NCBI RefSeq assembly: GCF_003258705.1
Contig: NZ_CP029480.1
Coordinates: forward strand, 5,146,001-5,210,000
DNA from: Arcticibacterium luteifluviistationis
Lineage (GTDB): Bacteria; Bacteroidota; Bacteroidia; Cytophagales; Spirosomataceae
Direction: 5' to 3'
DNA: 64,000 nucleotides
Position 1 is the stretch's first letter, and each line of letters starts with the position of its first letter. The position numbers and the translations under genes were made by a program. Shown one piece after another: positions 24,999-34,438 of this stretch. The notes below the pieces were generated by a model that worked only from the letters and a program-made list of their open reading frames with translations, had not been told where the DNA came from and made no database searches.

Positions 24999-25175
24999 CA
25001 GAACCAATAAGCCAGCATTAGCGGCTAAAAAAGTTCTTCTGTTCATGTTGCTAAAATAAACAAATTCATCCCCTTACTCCCATTTCAAATCAGCAGAAAA
25101 TAAATCACTTATAATCGAGCTTTTTTGTATATTGAGAGACCAAAACCTTTCGAAATAATTAAATACGATTAATAC

Positions 25176-25646
25176 ATGAAAAACTTCCAAAACAGAGCAC
25201 ATGATGATGGCACAAATGACCAAACACCAAAAATTCCGTCAGTAACAGAATACATGACACCCATCAGCCGGCTCATTACCATTAAGGAAGATACGCCCGT
25301 TTTAGAAGTACTCAAAATCCTGCTAGACAAACGCATCACAGGTGCTCCTGTGGTAAACGAACAAGGCGATGTAGTGGGTTTAATAGATGATAAAGACTGT
25401 TTAAGCATTTTGCTTGGGAGTGCTTATTATAACGAGCCTGTAGAAAAGGATACGGTGTCTGAATATATGTCGAATGTAATGAAAGACATCTCTATTGAAA
25501 ATGACATTGTAGATGTAGCAAACACTTTTCTCACCACGCCTTACAAACGACTATTGGTCATGGATAACGAAGGAAAACTCGCGGGCCAAATAAGCCGAAG
25601 AGACATCTTGATAGCGATTAGAGACATGAACCAAAAAAAGTGGTAG
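25176..25646 (+). CDS. Protein with two CBS domains
   Basis: A 156-residue cytoplasmic protein made almost only of a Bateman pair. The first CBS domain spans residues 24-85 (YMTPISRLITIKEDTPVLEV, ITGAPVVNEQGDVVGLIDDKD) and the second 95-150 (YMSNVMKDISIENDIVDVAN, YKRLLVMDNEGKLAGQISRRDI). CBS pairs bind adenine nucleotides and usually report energy state to a partner. Here no effector domain is attached and the partner is unknown. A DoxX-like membrane gene follows 7 nt downstream, then an M24 peptidase 5 nt later, so the three form one operon. Confidence 0.92.
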   Translation: MKNFQNRAHDDGTNDQTPKIPSVTEYMTPISRLITIKEDTPVLEVLKILLDKRITGAPVVNEQGDVVGLIDDKDCLSILLGSAYYNEPVEKDTVSEYMSNVMKDISIENDIVDVANTFLTTPYKRLLVMDNEGKLAGQISRRDILIAIRDMNQKKW

Positions 25647-25653
25647 TTGCTAC

Positions 25654-26010
25654 ATGCTAGACTTAAAGTCCATCTCTCTATATCTAATGGCAGGTATCTA
25701 TATTTTTGCAGGAGTGAGCCATTTCAGGAGTCCCAAGTTTTTCTTAAAAATAACGCCCAAATGGGTACCGCAGCCTGAGAAGGTTAATCTTTTAGTAGGC
25801 TTTATTGAGATATTTCTTGGCATAGCACTCCTTTTTGAGCCTGTGCGTTCTTATGCGGCTGTGGGAGTTATTGCTTTGCTCCTTGCCGTTTTCCCGGCAA
25901 ACTTATATCATTTCCAAAAAGCCAGAGCTAAAGGAAAGTTAGTGATTCCAACTTTAATAAGACTTCCTATCCAGTTTCTTTTGATTTACTGGGCATATAG
26001 TTTTATTTAG
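25654..26010 (+). CDS. DoxX-like small membrane protein
   Basis: A 118-residue integral membrane protein with four hydrophobic helices (about residues 7-25, 42-62, 68-85 and 99-117). GIYIFAGVSHFRSPKFFLKI and VGFIEIFLGIALLFEP match the DoxX/DoxD-like membrane family, of which some members associate with redox enzymes. It is tightly packed between a CBS protein gene (7 nt) and an M24 peptidase gene (5 nt). Its specific role is unknown. Confidence 0.82.
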   Translation: MLDLKSISLYLMAGIYIFAGVSHFRSPKFFLKITPKWVPQPEKVNLLVGFIEIFLGIALLFEPVRSYAAVGVIALLLAVFPANLYHFQKARAKGKLVIPTLIRLPIQFLLIYWAYSFI

Positions 26011-26015
26011 GCACT

Positions 26016-27275
26016 ATGAAAAGAAGAAATTTCCTGAATGCCTCCGCTCTAGGTGCTGGAGCCGTATTTTTAAGCTCTTGTGAAACTGGTGCAGGCTCTG
26101 ACCCTTCCATGGACGGACTAAAATCTTTAGTTGATGACATACAGCCTATTACAGATGAAGAAAGAGCCGCAAGAATAGCCAAAGCTCAAAAACTCATGCA
26201 GGAGCAGGGAATTTCTGCTTTACTATTAGATGCGGGCACTTCACTCAAGTACTTCACAGGCATTTCTTGGTGGCCTAGCGAAAGACCTATGGTAGCTTTA
26301 ATTCCAGCCAAAGGTGCATTATCATTTATTTGCCCCGGTTTTGAAGAAAATAGGCTTCGGGAAATGCTTTCAGAAAGCACCAAAGTATATGCATGGCAAG
26401 AGGATGAAAGTCCTTACCTGAAAATAGCCGAAGCTATAGAGAAATCAGGAATTTCAAACGGAAAAATAGGCATAGAAGAAAGAGTCCGATTCTTCATTTT
26501 TAATGGTGTTAAAGAAGCCGCTCCACATTTGGAATTGGTCAGCGGAGATGCCATTACCATTCCATGCCGAATGATAAAATCAATTTCGGAAATACTGCTG
26601 ATGCAAAAAGCAACCGAAATTACTACCGCAGCCATAAAAGTTGGCTTTAAAGCGTTGAAAGAAGGCTGTACCCCAGCAACATTCTCAGAAGCCGTAGCTG
26701 CTGCACATACCAAAATGGGTTCTAGTCACGCTTTTGCTTCTTGTAATTTTGGCGAAGCATCCGCATTTCCGCATGGCTCAGGCAAGCCACAAATTCTTAA
26801 AAAAGGCGACGTGGTTTTAGTAGACTGCGGCTGCACCGTAGAAGGTTATAATGCAGACATTAGCCGTACCATAGTTTTTGGAGCCTCGCCTACAGCTCGT
26901 CAGCAAGAAATTTGGGATTTAGAAAAGAAAGCACAAGCCGCAGGTTTTGCTGCCGCTCAAATAGGTAACAAACTCCATGAAGTGGATGATGCCGCCAGAA
27001 AAGTAATTACAGACGCAGGTTTCGGCCCAGAATATCAATTACCTGGCTTACCGCACAGAACGGGGCATGGCATAGGCATGGATGGCCATGAATGGGGAAA
27101 TGCCGTCAAAGGAAACGAGACTATCATAGAAGCAGGCATGTGTTTCAGCATAGAGCCTACCATAGCTATTATGGGCGAATTTGGCGTTCGTTTAGAAGAT
27201 TGTGTTTTCATGAGCGACGCTGGCCCAAAATGGTTTTCAAAGCCAAGCCCTTCTATTTTAGAGCCGTTTGAATAG
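26016..27275 (+). CDS. Exported M24-family metallopeptidase (Xaa-Pro aminopeptidase-like)
   Basis: A 419-residue aminopeptidase P/creatinase-fold enzyme. The N-terminus MKRRNFLNASALGAGAVFLSSC combines a twin-arginine motif with a lipobox, so it is probably exported folded through Tat and lipidated at Cys 22. The N-terminal creatinase domain covers about 50-185. The catalytic domain carries the five metal ligands: D270 and D281 (VDCGCTVEGYNADIS), H351 (GHGIG), E380 (SIEPT) and E394 (RLEDC). It cleaves amino-terminal residues in front of proline or a related dipeptide bond. It is the last gene of a three-gene operon with the CBS and DoxX-like genes; why they belong together is unclear. Confidence 0.92.
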   Translation: MKRRNFLNASALGAGAVFLSSCETGAGSDPSMDGLKSLVDDIQPITDEERAARIAKAQKLMQEQGISALLLDAGTSLKYFTGISWWPSERPMVALIPAKGALSFICPGFEENRLREMLSESTKVYAWQEDESPYLKIAEAIEKSGISNGKIGIEERVRFFIFNGVKEAAPHLELVSGDAITIPCRMIKSISEILLMQKATEITTAAIKVGFKALKEGCTPATFSEAVAAAHTKMGSSHAFASCNFGEASAFPHGSGKPQILKKGDVVLVDCGCTVEGYNADISRTIVFGASPTARQQEIWDLEKKAQAAGFAAAQIGNKLHEVDDAARKVITDAGFGPEYQLPGLPHRTGHGIGMDGHEWGNAVKGNETIIEAGMCFSIEPTIAIMGEFGVRLEDCVFMSDAGPKWFSKPSPSILEPFE

Positions 27276-27381
27276 TATCAATTTCTTCAAGGATAAGCTA
27301 AATAACCTGACTATATTGATTTTGGCATTCATTCAAGTGAATACCTTAATATTAGTTGCGAAAATTTAACTTATCAAAATC

Positions 27382-27564
27382 ATGAAAAAAGAAGTACAAA
27401 GAGGAGCACAATCAAATTCTATTTATGGTCTTGGCTGCATTGGTGCCGTTATTTATTTCCTCACTACGGCTACAAGTTTTACCATGGGAGTTTTGGGTGT
27501 TTTAAAAGCTGTGGTATGGCCTGCTTATTTTGTTTACGAAGCTTTCAAGAGTTTTGGTTTGTAA
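27382..27564 (+). CDS. Small membrane protein
   Basis: A 60-residue protein with a hydrophilic start (MKKEVQRGAQSNS) and a single long hydrophobic segment (about residues 18-50) containing GLGCIGAVIYFLTTATSF and AVVWPAYFVYEAFK. Similar small proteins of unknown role are common in Bacteroidota. It ends 84 nt before selO, on the same strand. Coding is likely because of the sharp start, composition and clean membrane topology. Confidence 0.65.
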   Translation: MKKEVQRGAQSNSIYGLGCIGAVIYFLTTATSFTMGVLGVLKAVVWPAYFVYEAFKSFGL

Positions 27565-27647
27565 AAGAAGCTGTTTCAAAAACGTTTGACTTGTCAACTT
27601 TTTCCTTCAAGCCTTTGTTCTCTCAGAGAACAGACCGAAGCAGAAAG

Positions 27648-29222
27648 ATGAAACTGAATATTGATAATACTTTTACAAATGAACTTCCAGCCGATGAGGA
27701 ACTAAACGTTTTCCCTCGTCAGGTTTCGGATGCATGTTTTTCATTTGTAAAACCACGAGTACCAAGTGAGCCTAAAATCCTTCATTATTCGTCTGAAATG
27801 ACTTCCGCCATTGGTCTTTCTAAGGAAGAAGCCGAATCAGAAGATTTCACCAAAATTTTCTCGGGTACGGAAGTTTATCAAGATACCAAGCCTTATGCCA
27901 TGTGCTACGGCGGTCATCAGTTTGGAAACTGGGCTGGTCAGTTAGGCGACGGGCGAGCCATCAATCTTTTTGAAGTTGTAAAAAATAATAAAAGATGGGC
28001 TTTACAATTAAAAGGTTCTGGCCTTACGCCCTACTCAAGAACTGCCGACGGACTAGCAGTTTTACGCTCGTCTGTACGTGAGCATTTATGTAGCGAAGCC
28101 ATGTTTCACTTAGGCGTACCTACCACACGGTCGCTTTCATTAGCTTTAACTGGCGACCAAGTTTTAAGAGATGTGCAGTATAACGGAAACCCAGCCTATG
28201 AAAAAGGAGCCGTGGTTTGTAGACTCGCTCCAAGCTTTATTCGTTTTGGTAATTTTCAGATTTTAACCGCTAGGCAAGACCGTAAGAACTTACGCTTGCT
28301 GATGAATTATACCATTCGCCATTTCTTCCCAGGCATTACAGAAAACACAAAAGAAGGCTATATCCAGTTTTTTAAAAAAGTTAGTAAAGACACCCTGAAA
28401 ATGGTAATGGACTGGCAAAGAGTTGGTTTTGTACATGGTGTTATGAATACCGACAATATGTCGATTCTGGGACTTACCATAGATTTTGGACCTTATGGCT
28501 GGCTAGAAGGTTATGACAAAAACTGGACACCAAACACTACCGATAGCCAGCATCGAAGATATAGATTTGGACAGCAGCCAAACGTAGCTTTATGGAATCT
28601 GGCTCAACTAGGAAGTGCTCTTAATCTGATTGTTGATGATGTGCCTGCTTTAGAAAATATCCTGAACGAATATCAGGATTCATTTACTTTAGCATATCAA
28701 AAAATGATGCGAGACAAGCTAGGTTTCAACACAGAAGAGGATACCGACGAGCTATTATTTCAAGAGCTAGAAAAAACGCTTCATCTCACAGAAACAGATA
28801 TGACCATTTTCTATAGGAACTTGGCCAATTTCAAAAAAGATGAAACCCTTGCAGCCAATAGCACAGCCTTAGACTTCATCAAAGACTCCTTTTATTCGCC
28901 TGAAGAACTCAAAGACGAAACCTTACAAGGATGGCTAAACTGGCTAAAATCATATCAAACCAGACTCCTTAAAGAGGATACAAGCGACGAAGCGAGGAAA
29001 GCAAAAATGAATGCTGTTAATCCGAAATATGTATTGCGTAATTACATGTCGCAACTAGCCATAGACGCAGCAGACAATGGCGATTACAGCTTGATAAGTG
29101 AGCTACACGAACTACTCAAAAAGCCATACGAAAATCAGCCAGAAAACGAAAAATGGTTCGCCAAAAGACCCGAATGGGCAAGGAATAAAGTAGGCTGTTC
29201 TATGCTTTCGTGTAGTTCGTAA
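27648..29222 (+). CDS. selO: SelO-family protein adenylyltransferase (pseudokinase fold)
   Basis: A 524-residue protein of the SelO/YdiU family, which uses ATP to AMPylate protein hydroxyl groups, linked to redox homeostasis. The start at 27648 is taken because the 44 codons upstream are unlike the family. CYGGHQFGNWAGQLGDGRAI (about residues 85-104) is the Gly-rich nucleotide loop. VHGVMNTDNMSILGLTIDFG (about 262-281) holds the catalytic-loop Asn and metal-binding Asp of the inverted kinase active site. The C-terminus GCSMLSCSS ends with Cys-Ser-Ser, the position where eukaryotic SelO has selenocysteine, so the redox-active residue is kept as Cys. Confidence 0.94.
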   Translation: MKLNIDNTFTNELPADEELNVFPRQVSDACFSFVKPRVPSEPKILHYSSEMTSAIGLSKEEAESEDFTKIFSGTEVYQDTKPYAMCYGGHQFGNWAGQLGDGRAINLFEVVKNNKRWALQLKGSGLTPYSRTADGLAVLRSSVREHLCSEAMFHLGVPTTRSLSLALTGDQVLRDVQYNGNPAYEKGAVVCRLAPSFIRFGNFQILTARQDRKNLRLLMNYTIRHFFPGITENTKEGYIQFFKKVSKDTLKMVMDWQRVGFVHGVMNTDNMSILGLTIDFGPYGWLEGYDKNWTPNTTDSQHRRYRFGQQPNVALWNLAQLGSALNLIVDDVPALENILNEYQDSFTLAYQKMMRDKLGFNTEEDTDELLFQELEKTLHLTETDMTIFYRNLANFKKDETLAANSTALDFIKDSFYSPEELKDETLQGWLNWLKSYQTRLLKEDTSDEARKAKMNAVNPKYVLRNYMSQLAIDAADNGDYSLISELHELLKKPYENQPENEKWFAKRPEWARNKVGCSMLSCSS

Positions 29223-29292
29223 AACTATCTCATTCACAATAATTGTATCTATAAGCGAAGCCTATAGTCTATTCATAAGTGCCCTTTCTAGA

Positions 29293-29310
29293 TACAAAAT
29301 CGATTTTGTA
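29293..29310. promoter_or_regulatory. 18-bp perfect palindrome upstream of the CotH-type gene
   Basis: TACAAAATCGATTTTGTA is a perfect inverted repeat 106 nt upstream of the secreted CotH/LTD protein gene, in a gap where no other feature was found. It could be an operator. No -7 box adjacent to it was recognised. Confidence 0.4.
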
Positions 29311-29415
29311 AGGTATAAATTGACCAAATAATAAAATAGGAAGCGATTAGCCTTTAAATTATTACCAATAAAGGAATTATTGTTTTAGACTTGTTTACAG
29401 CAATCTAAGCCACTA

Positions 29416-32400
29416 ATGATTCGATTTACCTTATTTTCACTCTTACTCCTTTTTACAAAAGCCTCATTTGGCCAAGTTTCTGTTTTTACCTACGGTTCTA
29501 ATTGGAATTACTTTGATCAGGGTAATGTCAATAATTCTACGTGGGCAGACTCAACTTTTGATGATAGCAGTTGGGCAGATGGTTTTGGGACATTAGGATA
29601 CGGTTTTAGTAGCGGCATAAACCATGAAGTCTCTTATGGTTCCAGCGGTACTAATAAACATATAACCACCTATTTTAGGAAAAAAATAGAAGTTTGGGAT
29701 GATGGACCCATTTTGGTTGAAATGAAGGTAAGTAGTGGTGCAGTATTTTACCTAAATGGTATGGAGATTTACAGGTACAATTTACCCGCAGGAAGCATTG
29801 AACATAATACCACTTCTTCGGCTTATTATAGCGGACTTCCTACGGTCTCATTCCTAATTCCTTCTAATCTTTTTGATATTGGAAGCAACCAGTTTGCAGT
29901 TGAAATACATCAATATTCTGCCACAAATTCTAGTATGGGGTTTGATTGCCAGATGACCCAAGACCTGAATTACACTGCCAGCCCTAAGATATACATTAAT
30001 GAGATTATGTCTTCTAATGGACAAACTTCTGTTGACGATGAGGGAAACTCTTCAGATTGGATTGAGATTTTTAATACTACAGCAAGCAGTATAGATTTAG
30101 AAGGTTATTATTTTACAGATGACCCTTCAGACAAAACTAAATTTGAAATAGAAGAAAGCGTAATAATTCCTGCTAATTCCCGTCTTATTTTTTGGGCTAA
30201 CGGAAAAACAAACCCAGAAGGAACATACCTAGACCTTGGGCTTTCTTCAAAAGGAGAGCATCTAGCTCTGATTGCACCAGATGAGGTTACCATCATAGAT
30301 TCGGTAAGCTTTCCAGCTTTAAAAACGGATATATCATATGGAAGACGTTTTGATGGCGACAGTATTTGGAGATATTTTCAACCTGCCTCTTTTGATAACG
30401 TTAATAACCCTTACCAAGCCTTCTTAGGAATTCTGGAGGCTCCTACTTTCTCTCATAATGGAGGCTTTCATTCAAATCCTTTTAATCTAGTTCTTTCTCA
30501 TGAAGACTCTGGCATTGACATTCTATATACTTTGGACGGTTCCTCTCCAAATTATAGCCATATAGAGCCTAAAACTTATTCGTATAAAATGCACTACAGT
30601 TCCAATAGCTTATTAGAAGGACAAATGGCGTCACAATTTTACAACGGCCCAATTTATATACAAGATCGAAGTGTAGAGGATAATAGAATCAGTGCCATTC
30701 CCACGGCAAACAAGCATGTATCCATAAACTCATATCTCCCAGATTATAAAGTCAATAAGTCCAGTCCAGTAAGAGCACAGGCTTTTAAAGAAGGCTATAT
30801 TTCTAGTGAAGTAGTAACTAATACTTTCTTTGTTAACGGTACAGGACAAAACCCTTACGACATAGCCGTAGTGTCCCTAAATACAAACGAAGATTTACTT
30901 TTTGAGTACGATTACGGTATTCATGTAAATGGATCTGGTTTCCCTAACTATTTTGATACTACTGAAATACCCATGAGTTTCGAATTTATAGAAGACAACT
31001 CGCTGACTTTTAGTCAAAATCTAGGAGCTAAACTTCATGGAGGTTCTTCTAAAGAGCATCCTTTAAAATCCTTTAGATTATATGCCCGAAGTGAATATGA
31101 TAAAAATAATTCCGTAGACTATCCCTTATTTGATGACCAGAGTGTTCCTTCTCTAAAACGTTTTATTTTAAGAAACTCTGGAAACGATTTTTCTATCGAC
31201 AATCCAGACCGGTCTCTTATGTTTAAAGATGCCTTTGTACATAAATCTGTCAAAAACTTAGGCTTTGAAACTCAAGATTATAAACCAACGGTAACCTACC
31301 TCAATGGAGAATTCTGGGGGATACTAAATCTTAGAGAGCGATTTGATCGTTTTTATTTTGAGAACAAATACGGCATTGAAGAGGAAGATTTAGATCTCAT
31401 TAAATATTTAAATGAAGTCAAGTCTGGTACTTTAGATAACTATCACGATCTGCTCGATTACTTCCAAAACAACAATGACTTTGCAAGCAATCCCGCCCGA
31501 ATGGCCTTTGCCGAAGCCAACATTGATTTAGATAACTATATTGACTATCAAATAACCCAAATTTTCTATAACAATCTTGATTGGCCGCCGAACAATACCA
31601 TGCATTGGCGAATGAGTAATCCTGCCAAAATTAGTAGTGAATATGGGATGGATGGTAAATGGAGATGGGTACTTTTTGACACTGATTATAGTATGTTAAA
31701 TCAAAATGAAAAAATATCTGATGCGAAGAATGAACAATTAATTTTCAGGAGATTGATGCTGAATAGTGATTTTCAAGAACGCTTCACACTCAGGTATTTT
31801 GACCTTTTAAATACTACTTATAAAACGAATAGGTTACTGAACATGATAGATGATATGGCGGAAAATATTGAAAACGCTATTGACGATCACATAGATAGAT
31901 GGAGAGGTGTGGCCTCCATGACAGAGTGGCAAAATTCAATAAATGAGGTCAAAACCTTTGTTACAAACAGACCGTCTTTAGAAAGAAATGTTCTAAAAAA
32001 CATGTTAGCTAAATCTGGCCTGCATGAAGTTACACTTAATATTAACAGTGCGTCTAAAGGCTTTATAAAAATCAATACGGTTGACATTAATGAAAACACC
32101 GAAGGGATTAACACCACGGTATATCCTTGGAACGGTCAATACCTAAATAATCTTGCTATAAAATTAATAGCCAAACCCAAGCTGGGGTACAAATTTGACC
32201 ACTGGCAATATAATGGTCAAAACCTTACAGACTCTATCATTTATATTAACTCCAGTACGGATTACGAAGTAATAGCTTTCTTTGAAGACGATTTCGTTTC
32301 AGAAAATCCATTACCAGCATCTAAAGATTTATCTAACTGCCTGTATAGTTTGGAGGAATGGGATAGTCAGTCTGCTGAAGGTACATTTCCTCCTAATATG

Positions 32401-33102
32401 GTCTTTGTTTATATGGATGAGGAAGAGCCAGAAATAGATGCAGAAATTAGTGGATTTACTTCAGGAAGTTATGACCATACTTCAAAAACCAGAATAAATG
32501 GATTAGGAGAAAATGGTATATCTTTTGTAAATACAGGTAGCGGACAAAGTGGTTATGAGGAAACCAGTATTGGTGGAGCGGTATTGGCACTTAGTACCAT
32601 TGGATACGATTCATTAACGCTAGAATTCACGGCAGGAACAGTTAAATCTAAATCAAGAGCATATAATCTTAGACTAGAATATAGAATAGGGGACAAATTC
32701 TCGTTTAGTCCTTTTTTACATAACAATCAAGAGCTAATTTATGAAAGAAGCGAAACCAATGGGCATGAAACAAATTACTCTTTAAGCCTTCCTGATACAC
32801 TTCTAAATCAAGAGTACATCCAATTCTTCTGGCGTTATTATTACACGGGAATAAGGCACGATGCGGAAAGTGGTTCACGAGATGAAATAAGACTAGATGA
32901 CATTAGTGTGAAAAGAGTTAAACATGTAAATAACTCATCTTTTGATAGTAATACAATTGAAAATTTCGATTTTATAAGACTAGAAGATTTAACCCTACAA
33001 GAACCGAGTGTGGATGTCAATGCTAATAATGCCATCATTTTAGGAGTTGGCTTCGACTCTGGGGAAACTATTTTTAAAGCCGAGATAGAATCTTGCGAGT
33101 AA
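29416..33102 (+). CDS. Giant secreted LTD/CotH-kinase protein with 3-coathanger-stack C-terminus
   Basis: A 1228-residue exported protein (signal peptide to FGQ). Domains in order: an N-terminal beta-sandwich (about 20-190), a lamin-tail domain (about 192-300, KIYINEIMSSNG, SDWIEIFN), a chitobiase-type C-terminal-like module (about 345-470, YTLDGSSPN), a CotH protein-kinase-like domain (about 490-800, with AKLHGGSSKEHPLKSFRLYA, FILRNSGNDF and a WRWVLFDTDYS metal/catalytic segment), an InlB-like B repeat (about 880-960, YKFDHWQYNG), a beta domain, and a terminal 3-coathanger stack (AIILGVGFDSGETIFKAEIE) ending Cys-Glu. CotH-type kinases phosphorylate secreted proteins in spore formers. Activity here is inferred. 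It probably reaches the cell surface. Confidence 0.88.
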   Translation: MIRFTLFSLLLLFTKASFGQVSVFTYGSNWNYFDQGNVNNSTWADSTFDDSSWADGFGTLGYGFSSGINHEVSYGSSGTNKHITTYFRKKIEVWDDGPILVEMKVSSGAVFYLNGMEIYRYNLPAGSIEHNTTSSAYYSGLPTVSFLIPSNLFDIGSNQFAVEIHQYSATNSSMGFDCQMTQDLNYTASPKIYINEIMSSNGQTSVDDEGNSSDWIEIFNTTASSIDLEGYYFTDDPSDKTKFEIEESVIIPANSRLIFWANGKTNPEGTYLDLGLSSKGEHLALIAPDEVTIIDSVSFPALKTDISYGRRFDGDSIWRYFQPASFDNVNNPYQAFLGILEAPTFSHNGGFHSNPFNLVLSHEDSGIDILYTLDGSSPNYSHIEPKTYSYKMHYSSNSLLEGQMASQFYNGPIYIQDRSVEDNRISAIPTANKHVSINSYLPDYKVNKSSPVRAQAFKEGYISSEVVTNTFFVNGTGQNPYDIAVVSLNTNEDLLFEYDYGIHVNGSGFPNYFDTTEIPMSFEFIEDNSLTFSQNLGAKLHGGSSKEHPLKSFRLYARSEYDKNNSVDYPLFDDQSVPSLKRFILRNSGNDFSIDNPDRSLMFKDAFVHKSVKNLGFETQDYKPTVTYLNGEFWGILNLRERFDRFYFENKYGIEEEDLDLIKYLNEVKSGTLDNYHDLLDYFQNNNDFASNPARMAFAEANIDLDNYIDYQITQIFYNNLDWPPNNTMHWRMSNPAKISSEYGMDGKWRWVLFDTDYSMLNQNEKISDAKNEQLIFRRLMLNSDFQERFTLRYFDLLNTTYKTNRLLNMIDDMAENIENAIDDHIDRWRGVASMTEWQNSINEVKTFVTNRPSLERNVLKNMLAKSGLHEVTLNINSASKGFIKINTVDINENTEGINTTVYPWNGQYLNNLAIKLIAKPKLGYKFDHWQYNGQNLTDSIIYINSSTDYEVIAFFEDDFVSENPLPASKDLSNCLYSLEEWDSQSAEGTFPPNMVFVYMDEEEPEIDAEISGFTSGSYDHTSKTRINGLGENGISFVNTGSGQSGYEETSIGGAVLALSTIGYDSLTLEFTAGTVKSKSRAYNLRLEYRIGDKFSFSPFLHNNQELIYERSETNGHETNYSLSLPDTLLNQEYIQFFWRYYYTGIRHDAESGSRDEIRLDDISVKRVKHVNNSSFDSNTIENFDFIRLEDLTLQEPSVDVNANNAIILGVGFDSGETIFKAEIESCE

Positions 33103-33148
33103 ATAGCTTTCATATGGCGATGGATAACTACAAACTTTATCCTCTAAG

Positions 33149-33263
33149 AAACGTTTGTCACGATTTTGGCATTAAAGGCCAAAATCACGCCAAACAAAAA
33201 GCAAATTGACCATTTACGAGGGGTTCCACCCCTCGCTACCAATATATCGCACCTACGGAGCTA
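33149..33263. repeat. Intergenic repeat family II, copy 1
   Basis: Blocks AAACGTTTGTCACGATTTTG, GGCCAAAATCACGCCAAAC, the hairpin CGAGGGGTTCCACCCCTCG (33218-33236) and GCTACCAATATATCGC with CTACGGAGCT. The same order recurs at 34324-34422 and, inverted, at 34865-34985. It ends 48 nt before the start of the luciferase-like gene, which argues against the longer upstream reading of that gene. Confidence 0.82.
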
Positions 33264-33310
33264 AAAAAAATCATAACGAACATTTAAAAACCAAAAACTG
33301 TTTACCCATC

Positions 33311-34324
33311 ATGGAAATAGGAATAGATAGTTTTGCAGCAGCACCGGTAGATAAAAGCGTCTCATCGGCTCAAGCAATGGCTGAACTCATTGACAGAATG
33401 GCCTTTGCAGACCAAATGGGTTTAAATGTTTTTGGTATTGGTCAGCATTACCGAAAAGACTTCCTAGATTCTGCCCCTAGTATGATATTGGCGGCAGCGG
33501 CAGCTAGAACGGAAAACATCATTCTTACTTCTGCGGTAACTGTTTTGAGTTCGTCTGACCCGGTCAGGGAATTTCAAAACTACGCAACTTTAGATTTGAT
33601 ATCTCAGGGCAGAGCAGAGATGGTGGTAGGTCGTGGTTCATTTATAGAATCATTTCCACTTTTTGGCTTTCGACTAGATGATTATGATGAGCTTTTTGCT
33701 GAAAAACTAGAACTCCTCCTTCAAATCCGTGATAACGAAACTGTGACTTGGAAAGGACGGTTTAGAGCACAACTTCATAAACAATCGGTTTACCCAAGAC
33801 CGATGCAAGAGAAATTGCCAATTTGGTTAGGCGTGGGTGGTACCCCCGCATCATTTAAACGTGCTGGGCATTTAGGTTTGCCGCTCATGGTGGCTATTAT
33901 CGGTGGCGAAACACACCGTTTCCGTCCATTGATAGACGCTTACAGAAAAGCAGGTGCAGAAGCAGGGCATTCGCCTGAAAGCTTAAAAGTAGGAATTCAC
34001 TCTTTAGGCTATGTGGGAAAAACAGCCGACATCGCTATTGACACTTATTACCCAGGCTACGCCAAAATGTTTACAGAAATAGGGAAAGAGCGTGGCTGGC
34101 CACCTGTTACCAAAGATAGATTTGATGACCAAAACAGCCATTATGGTTCTATGATAGTTGGAAATCCAGCTGAGGTAGCCGAAAAAATATTACGCCATAG
34201 TGAAGCACTGGGAGGTATCAGCAGATTTACTTTTCAGATGGATGCTGGCATGAATCACGAGCAACTAATGTCTGCCATTGAATTGATAGGAAAAGAGGTT
34301 ATTCCTTTGGTGAACAAGGCTTAA
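33311..34324 (+). CDS. LLM-class flavin-dependent oxidoreductase (luciferase-like)
   Basis: A 337-residue TIM-barrel monooxygenase of the bacterial-luciferase superfamily, using reduced flavin. The ATG at 33311 is preferred because the preceding in-frame codons lie inside an intergenic repeat. Family features: MEIGIDSFAAAP start, AFADQMGLNVFGIGQHYR (about residues 33-50), ILTSAVTVLSSSDPVREFQN (about 75-94), the GRAEMVVGRGSF loop and YPRPMQEKLPIWLGVGGTPA (about 160-180), which is characteristic of the group. The substrate is unknown. It is bracketed by two direct copies of repeat family II. Confidence 0.9.
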   Translation: MEIGIDSFAAAPVDKSVSSAQAMAELIDRMAFADQMGLNVFGIGQHYRKDFLDSAPSMILAAAAARTENIILTSAVTVLSSSDPVREFQNYATLDLISQGRAEMVVGRGSFIESFPLFGFRLDDYDELFAEKLELLLQIRDNETVTWKGRFRAQLHKQSVYPRPMQEKLPIWLGVGGTPASFKRAGHLGLPLMVAIIGGETHRFRPLIDAYRKAGAEAGHSPESLKVGIHSLGYVGKTADIAIDTYYPGYAKMFTEIGKERGWPPVTKDRFDDQNSHYGSMIVGNPAEVAEKILRHSEALGGISRFTFQMDAGMNHEQLMSAIELIGKEVIPLVNKA

Positions 34325-34422
34325 AACGTTTGTCACAATTTTGGCTAAAATGGCCGAAATAACACCAAACAAAATAACTCAAGGTTCATCCTTCGCTATT
34401 AATATGTCGCTCCGCTGGAGCT
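34325..34422. repeat. Intergenic repeat family II, copy 2
   Basis: Starts immediately at the stop codon of the luciferase-like gene with AACGTTTGTCACAATTTTGG, continues through CCGAAATAACACCAAAC, GGTTCATCCTTCGCTATTAA and ATGTCGCTCCGCTGGAGCTT (GCTCC/GGAGC hairpin). It is a direct repeat of copy 1 with scattered changes. Confidence 0.8.
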
Positions 34423-34438
34423 TGAAATACATTTTAAA

